Assembly (NCBI GenBank): GCA_020217065.1
Contig: JAIWOB010000036.1
Span: 1 to 10,000 of the forward strand
Length of the DNA: 10,000 nt
Direction: 5' to 3'
DNA from: Chloroflexota bacterium
Lineage (GTDB): Bacteria; Chloroflexota; Anaerolineae; Anaerolineales; Villigracilaceae
Shown here: positions 6,761-10,000 of the stretch, piece by piece
Position numbering within the stretch: position 1 is the stretch's first letter
How the letters are laid out: each line of letters begins with the position of its first letter
The notes under the pieces: generated by a model
Seen by the model: only the letters and a program-made list of their open reading frames with translations
Database searches by the model: none
What the model was told of the DNA's origin: nothing
Made by a program: the position numbers and the translations under genes

Positions 6761-7159
6761 ATGCTCTACGTCAAAATCTTCGGTTATTTTCTGGCTTCCG
6801 CCGCCCTGCTCACCAGCCTTGCCATGGCGCTGATGGGCGCGCGCTGGCAGGCGGTGGAACAATCCGCCTATGCGGGCGAACGCCGTCCGTGGTGGTTCGT
6901 GGCGGCAAGCGCCCTGCTGATTGGCTTTTATCTCTTCGCGCTCTATCACTTTGCAATCGCCGCGCCCAAAACCTGGGCGGGCTGGCTGCTCATGGTGATT
7001 CTGCCGCTGGGCTGGGGCTTGAAAGCCGCGCTGGTTGTCTTCAACCCGCAGGGGCGCGCCGCCGTCTCCGCCATTGCAGGCGACCAGAACTGGCGCAAAG
7101 TCGCCCTCGCTCGTCTGCCCATTGCCCTGCTGCTCGGCATTTTGACTTGGTTCGCGTAA
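6761..7159 (+). CDS. Small four-helix membrane protein of unknown function
   Basis: I do not recognise this 132-residue protein. It has four probable membrane helices at about 7-26, 44-66, 72-94 and 116-131. The loop between helices 1 and 2 is charged (SAYAGERRPWW), and the loop between 3 and 4 is mixed (NPQGRAAVSAIAGDQNWRK). No catalytic motif is visible. AAAGGAG at 6748-6754, six bases before the ATG, decides the start. The frame is open further upstream to 6623, but that extension crosses the hairpin and the terminator arm and looks noncoding. Thirteen bases separate it from the HAD-like gene, so it is the likely first gene of a five-gene unit. A role in transport or membrane sensing is possible, but nothing in the sequence settles it. 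Confidence 0.8.
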   Translation: MLYVKIFGYFLASAALLTSLAMALMGARWQAVEQSAYAGERRPWWFVAASALLIGFYLFALYHFAIAAPKTWAGWLLMVILPLGWGLKAALVVFNPQGRAAVSAIAGDQNWRKVALARLPIALLLGILTWFA

Positions 7160-7172
7160 CGGGAGCAAACTC

Positions 7173-7823
7173 GTGATTCGGAATCTGATTTGGGAAACCG
7201 ACGGCGTCTTGTTCGACACCCATCCTGCCGTCACCTACGCCCTCAGCCAATCGCTCAACGAAATGGGCTGTTCCATCGCCCTGAACGTGGTGGATGACCT
7301 CGCCCGTCAATCGCTGGAGCATTGCGTAGAAACGCTCGCGGCGCGCTTTCAACTCGACCCCGCCCTGCTGCGCCAGCGTTCCGCCGAACGATACCGCCAG
7401 ATTCCGCCGGAACGTCAGTTGCCCTTTCCCGGCGCGCGCGAAGTTTGCGCCTGGATTGCGGCGCGCGGCGGCTTGAATCTGATTGTCACCGCCCGAAAAG
7501 CCGAGTCCACCCGCGCCCTGCTCGCCGTGCACGAGATGACCAAATTCTTCAGCGATATTGTCACCCCGGAGCAAGGCTATCCCTGCAAGCCGAACCCAGC
7601 CATTCTGCTCGCCGCGCTTGAACAACATGCCCTGAAACCCGCCGAATCCCTGCTGATTTGCCGCAATGAACGCGACATTCAAGCCGGGCAGGCGGCAGGC
7701 ATGGCGACCTGCCTGTTTGGCGCGGCGGAAGTCTCCAGCCTGCCTTCGCTGCGCGTCCCGAACTACGCGGCGCTGCAAAAGTATTTAAATGACTTCTCGC
7801 AGAACAGAGATGACGCCGCATGA
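7173..7823 (+). CDS. HAD-like protein with altered catalytic motif
   Basis: The 216-residue protein has the overall layout of the phosphoglycolate phosphatase/beta-phosphoglucomutase branch of the HAD superfamily, with a helical cap at about 16-85. Motif I reads IWETDGVLFD where the family has xDxDGxLxD, so the nucleophile Asp is Glu8. The second acid Asp10 is kept. Motif II is VTAR (Thr106), motif III is CKPNP (Lys139), and motif IV is NERDIQAGQAAGM, where the usual GD is replaced by CR but Asp168 remains. In known HAD phosphatases the first Asp forms the phosphoaspartate, so this protein may lack normal phosphatase activity (inference). It starts at GTG, with GGGAG at 7161-7165 seven bases upstream. 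Its stop overlaps the next mini-ORF by ATGA. Confidence 0.85.
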   Translation: MIRNLIWETDGVLFDTHPAVTYALSQSLNEMGCSIALNVVDDLARQSLEHCVETLAARFQLDPALLRQRSAERYRQIPPERQLPFPGAREVCAWIAARGGLNLIVTARKAESTRALLAVHEMTKFFSDIVTPEQGYPCKPNPAILLAALEQHALKPAESLLICRNERDIQAGQAAGMATCLFGAAEVSSLPSLRVPNYAALQKYLNDFSQNRDDAA

Positions 7824-7918
7824 AAACCAGCAACCTGCTTTGGATATTCTTTCACGCCGCGCTTGCCGCTCTGGGCTTTGCTCTGGCGAAGACCGCCTTG
7901 CCGGCTTCGAGAAAGTAG
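7820..7918 (+). CDS. Possible 32-residue single-helix membrane mini-protein
   Basis: An ATG overlapping the HAD stop (ATGA) opens a 32-codon frame that ends six bases before the acetyltransferase ATG, so it fills the gap between two genes. The product has a polar start (MKTSN), a hydrophobic stretch LLWIFFHAALAALGFALA (residues 6-23) and a basic tail ending SRK, as expected for a single membrane helix. Termination-reinitiation from the HAD gene could translate it. It may also be a chance frame. It is supported by exact packing and composition, not by homology. Confidence 0.5.
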   Translation: MKTSNLLWIFFHAALAALGFALAKTALPASRK

Positions 7919-7924
7919 CCGCGT

Positions 7925-8461
7925 ATGCGCTTCCGCTTCCTGCCCATGACCGCCGAATACGCCGCCCGCATCCTGACCTGGCGCTACCCGCCGCCCTACG
8001 ACGTGTACGATTACGACAAAGCCGCCGAACACATGCTCGATTCCGCCGGATGGGGCAAGACCCTCTTTGCCGCGCTGGATGAAAACGGCGCGCTGGCAGG
8101 CGAACTGACCCTCGGCTTTCTCGACCAGGATGATGAATGGGTCCCGCTGGATGACATGCAAGCCGGGCGGCTGGATGGCTGCATCCTGTGGATTGGCTTT
8201 GGCTTGCGCCCCGACCTGACCGGGCAGGGTTTGGGGCTGGATTTTGTCACGGCGTGCGCCGATTTCGCCGCTCAATTTTCCCGCCGCCAATACCGCTACC
8301 AGGGCGGAGAGGTTGGCTTGGGCGTGTACCAGTTCAATCAACGCGCCATCAAAGTTTACGAGCGAGCCGGGTTCGTCAAATTCATCGAGCGCATCGCCCT
8401 CGTCCACGGGCAGGAAGTTCCCGCTCAGCGCATGAAGAAACGATTGGATGACTTCAAATAA
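7925..8461 (+). CDS. GNAT-family N-acetyltransferase
   Basis: This 178-residue protein should transfer an acetyl group from acetyl-CoA to an amine. The substrate is unknown. The acetyl-CoA loop is RPDLTGQGLG at 95-104 (Q/RxxGxG/A type), preceded by the strand ILWIGFGL. The later motif YQFNQRAIKVYERAGFVKF (135-153) is the usual Asn-helix-Tyr region of RimI/RimL-like members. The N-terminus MRFRFLPMTAEYAARILTWRY also looks like a RimJ/RimL-type start. The segment QDDEWVPLDDMQAGRLDG (68-85) is longer and more acidic than in many family members and may shape substrate binding. It starts six bases after the mini-ORF stop with only a weak purine-rich site (GAGAAAG) upstream. Protein, antibiotic or small-amine acetylation are all possible. 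Confidence 0.88.
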   Translation: MRFRFLPMTAEYAARILTWRYPPPYDVYDYDKAAEHMLDSAGWGKTLFAALDENGALAGELTLGFLDQDDEWVPLDDMQAGRLDGCILWIGFGLRPDLTGQGLGLDFVTACADFAAQFSRRQYRYQGGEVGLGVYQFNQRAIKVYERAGFVKFIERIALVHGQEVPAQRMKKRLDDFK

Positions 8462-8657
8462 AGATTTCCCTTTCACGCCCCAAAACCTGGAGCGCGTTCT
8501 GGGCGAAGCGCGGCAAGCCGCCCGCTCGCGCCGCCTGCCCCTGTTGGTCAGCAGCCTGGTCAGCGACCAGAACAACGGCAATAGCGCGTTCATCCGTAAT
8601 GGGCTGACCGTTTTGCTCGGGGAACAACCGGGGATTATGGAAGTAGAGATTGAATAA
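8448..8657 (+). CDS. Small conserved-looking protein of unknown function (69 residues)
   Basis: This ORF overlaps the end of the acetyltransferase gene by 14 bases. I do not recognise it. The product is soluble and ends GIMEVEIE. It has a basic helix-like stretch (LERVLGEARQAARSRRLP, about 14-31) followed by hydrophobic strand-like parts (LLVSSLVSD and NGLTVLLGE). Codon use is GC-rich in third positions, like its neighbours, which supports coding. The start at 8448 has only a weak GAAG upstream and may depend on coupling with the preceding gene. It is the last gene of the compact operon. Confidence 0.6.
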   Translation: MTSNKDFPFTPQNLERVLGEARQAARSRRLPLLVSSLVSDQNNGNSAFIRNGLTVLLGEQPGIMEVEIE

Positions 8658-8690
8658 ACAGCCTGCCCATCTGACCAGGTAAAACTCCCC
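8655..8690 (+). repeat. Short intergenic repeat, copy B
   Basis: This is the second copy of the element at 6576-6613. It again begins with a TAA stop and TAAAC, followed by CCTGCCCA (8662-8669), CTGACCAGGTA (8671-8681) and AAACTCCCC. Unlike copy A it has no matching GGGGAG downstream, so the terminator hairpin seen at copy A cannot form here. Confidence 0.65.
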
Positions 8691-8714
8691 CCAACTGGAC
8701 AACATCTCTTCTAC

Positions 8715-8754
8715 CCGCCCGCCGGATGACCCGCGCGGGCGGTTGGCGTAAGAT
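8715..8754 (+). promoter_or_regulatory. GC-rich dyad with a weak candidate promoter
   Basis: CCGCCCGC (8715-8722) pairs perfectly with GCGGGCGG (8735-8742) around a 12-base loop. There is no T run, so termination is uncertain. ATGACC (8726-8731) and TAAGAT (8749-8754), 17 bases apart, match a -35/-10 pair at four of six positions each. The right arm of the dyad lies in the spacer, where a repressor could act. Alternatively this is a leftover terminator of the upstream operon. Confidence 0.35.
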
Positions 8755-8782
8755 GGACGCAAAGAGCAGAAAGGAGTTTCCC

Positions 8783-8917
8783 ATGAACGATATGTTGCTT
8801 GTTCACGCTCTTCTCTTCAATCGGTCCAGCGACTGGACCATCGAACGCGCCGTGCCGGTTTATGCCTCGCGCCCCGCGCCGGTCTCAGTCCGCCAGATAT
8901 TTCTGGCTTGTCTATAG
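8783..8917 (+). CDS. Short ORF with strong ribosome binding site (44 residues), possibly a remnant
   Basis: AAAGGAG at 8770-8776, six bases before the ATG, is a strong translation start. The frame encodes 44 residues beginning MNDMLLVHALLFNRSSDW, stops at a TAG (8915-8917), and would continue for 17 more codons to a second TAG at 8969-8971. I recognise no family. The good start with a short, family-less product suggests either a small protein, a leader ORF for the hydrolase 71 bases downstream, or the 5' remnant of a decayed gene. The start context is almost identical to that of the membrane protein at 6761. Confidence 0.4.
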   Translation: MNDMLLVHALLFNRSSDWTIERAVPVYASRPAPVSVRQIFLACL

Positions 8918-8988
8918 CGCTCCCCGGAGCTGCCCATGTCCGCCGAACTTCAAACTTGGCGTCAACGATAGAAAAAAAGGATACTTTC

Positions 8989-10000
8989 ATGAATCGTCCC
9001 CCAAAAATTAGAGGCTGCATGACCTTCCTGCTCGTCCCCATCTTCTTGCTGGCTGCTTTTGTGCTGTACTCGCAGTGGACGGCGCGCACCCCTGCCATCC
9101 TCGGCGCGGATGGAAAGCCCTTGCCCGGCAGCATTGCCTTGCTTGAAAAGGTCAAACTCGGCGGCGTGGAGCAGTGGCTCATCATCCGCGGTCATGATGT
9201 GAACAAGCCCGTCTTGCTCTTTCTCTCCGGCGGACCCGGCGCGAGCGAGGCGGCGCGCGTGCTGCGCTTCAACAGTGAACTGGAGAAGCATTTCGTGGTC
9301 GTCATTTGGGAACAGCGCGGCTGCGGCAAATCGTACCCGTCCATCAACCCCAAGTCCGGCTTGACCATCGAGCAGTATGTTTCTGACGTGGTCGAGTTGA
9401 GCGAGGCGCTGCGTGCCCGCTTTGACGAACAAAAAATCTACCTGGTGGGTCACTCGTGGGGAACGATTATCGGCGTTCTGGCTGCCGAACAGCGCCCCGA
9501 CTTGTTCCACGCTTACGTCGGCGCCGCCCAAATGGTGGACGTGCAGGAGACCGACCGGATGATTTACGACCTGGTGTTGGAACGCTCCCGCGAAATGGGC
9601 GATACCGCCTTTGTGCAAACCCTTGAAAAACAAGGTCCGCCGCCTTATTTTGGCAAAAGTCCCATTCAACCCTACGCCGCCCTCTTTGGGCGGGAATATC
9701 AGATGTTTGAAGTCCCGAATATCAAAGACGAGACCTACCGCCGCGAGGGCGACGCCATCCAGTTGATGCTCAAGCAGCCTGAATACGGCTGGCTGGACCG
9801 GGTCTATTATTTGCTGGGGCTGATGAACACTTTCAACGCAGTTTATCCGCAATTGCAGGAGATGGATTTCCGCGCGGACGCCGTCCGCCTCGACCTGCCC
9901 GTTTACATCCTGTTGGGACGGCACGACATGAATAATCCCTCCCGCATTCCCGAAGAATACTTCCGCCTGCTCGAAGCGCCGAAAAAGGAATTGATTTTCT
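8989..10000 (+). CDS. Membrane-anchored alpha/beta hydrolase, proline iminopeptidase-like (3' end missing)
   Basis: The first 337 residues are visible and the gene runs past the right edge. After a short basic N-terminus there is one hydrophobic segment (MTFLLVPIFLLAAFVLY, about 11-27), a signal anchor or signal peptide, so the enzyme probably works outside the cytoplasm. The catalytic part shows LSGGPGAS at 79-86 (oxyanion region, with Ser where S33 peptidases usually have His), WEQRGCGKSY at 107-116, the nucleophile elbow GHSWGT with Ser156, and LGRHDMNNP with the likely acid Asp313. The His of the triad lies beyond the window. This fits the prolyl aminopeptidase/S33 group of alpha/beta hydrolases, but the substrate cannot be fixed. 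AAAAAGGA before 8982 lies seven bases upstream of the ATG at 8989. A second in-frame Met at residue 11 would lose the basic start. Confidence 0.88.
   Translation, partial: MNRPPKIRGCMTFLLVPIFLLAAFVLYSQWTARTPAILGADGKPLPGSIALLEKVKLGGVEQWLIIRGHDVNKPVLLFLSGGPGASEAARVLRFNSELEKHFVVVIWEQRGCGKSYPSINPKSGLTIEQYVSDVVELSEALRARFDEQKIYLVGHSWGTIIGVLAAEQRPDLFHAYVGAAQMVDVQETDRMIYDLVLERSREMGDTAFVQTLEKQGPPPYFGKSPIQPYAALFGREYQMFEVPNIKDETYRREGDAIQLMLKQPEYGWLDRVYYLLGLMNTFNAVYPQLQEMDFRADAVRLDLPVYILLGRHDMNNPSRIPEEYFRLLEAPKKELIF

Noticed and set aside
6623..7159. Longer 178-codon start for the membrane protein
   Set aside because: The extra 46 codons cross a terminator arm and the 15-bp hairpin. A good AAAGGAG decides for the ATG at 6761.
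8962..9924. Open frame of 320 codons on the minus strand opposite the hydrolase
   Set aside because: The plus strand carries GGPG, GHSWGT and LGRHD motifs with a ribosome binding site. The antisense frame is a by-product of codon bias.
1..10000. CRISPR array, tRNA or rRNA genes, insertion sequence or prophage genes
   Set aside because: I saw no regularly spaced repeats, no cloverleaf or rRNA-like stretch, and no transposase, integrase or phage motifs on either strand.

Overview
The window is GC-rich bacterial chromosome with densely packed genes in two blocks that diverge from about position 3500. Gene content and style suggest a member of the Chloroflexota, perhaps Anaerolineae-like. The basis is a soluble V4R-PAS-GAF histidine kinase, promoter-proximal (leaderless-looking) starts and GC-rich codon use. 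This taxonomic guess is inference from general family knowledge, and nothing in the window proves it.

Minus strand, 3500 down to 1: a histidine biosynthesis operon in the order hisG, hisC, hisB, hisH, with hisH running off the left edge. hisG and hisC overlap by 4 bases, and hisC and hisB are 16 bases apart. In front of hisG lies what looks like a complete ribosome-mediated attenuator. It has a good promoter (TTGCAA, 17-base spacer, TATACT), a 28-residue leader peptide with four His codons within six (HLHRHH), mutually exclusive pairing segments, and a GC-rich terminator hairpin with a T run 28 bases before the hisG ATG. The pairings were worked out by hand and fit the classical his model: segment 1 overlaps the His codons and pairs with 2, segment 2 pairs with 3 as antiterminator, and segments 3 and 4 form the terminator.

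Plus strand, 3667 to 6640: a two-component system. A soluble sensor kinase (V4R, PAS, coiled coil, GAF, HisKA_3, HATPase) is translationally coupled through an ATGA overlap to a NarL/LuxR-type response regulator. A terminator follows. The kinase ATG sits exactly where transcription should begin from an extended -10 element, so its mRNA is probably leaderless.

Plus strand, 6641 to 8657: a compact accessory operon of a four-helix membrane protein, a HAD-like protein whose catalytic Asp is Glu, a coupled 32-residue single-helix mini-ORF, a GNAT acetyltransferase and a 69-residue orphan. A 15-bp hairpin lies in its 5' region. Nothing here reveals a clear shared pathway.

Plus strand, 8658 to 10000: a second copy of a short element also found just after the response regulator, a GC-rich dyad, a 44-residue ORF with a strong ribosome binding site, and a membrane-anchored alpha/beta hydrolase of the proline iminopeptidase type that runs off the right edge.

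The strongest signal is the his attenuator. The best secondary leads are the near-leaderless starts, the Asp-to-Glu change in the HAD protein and the duplicated intergenic element.
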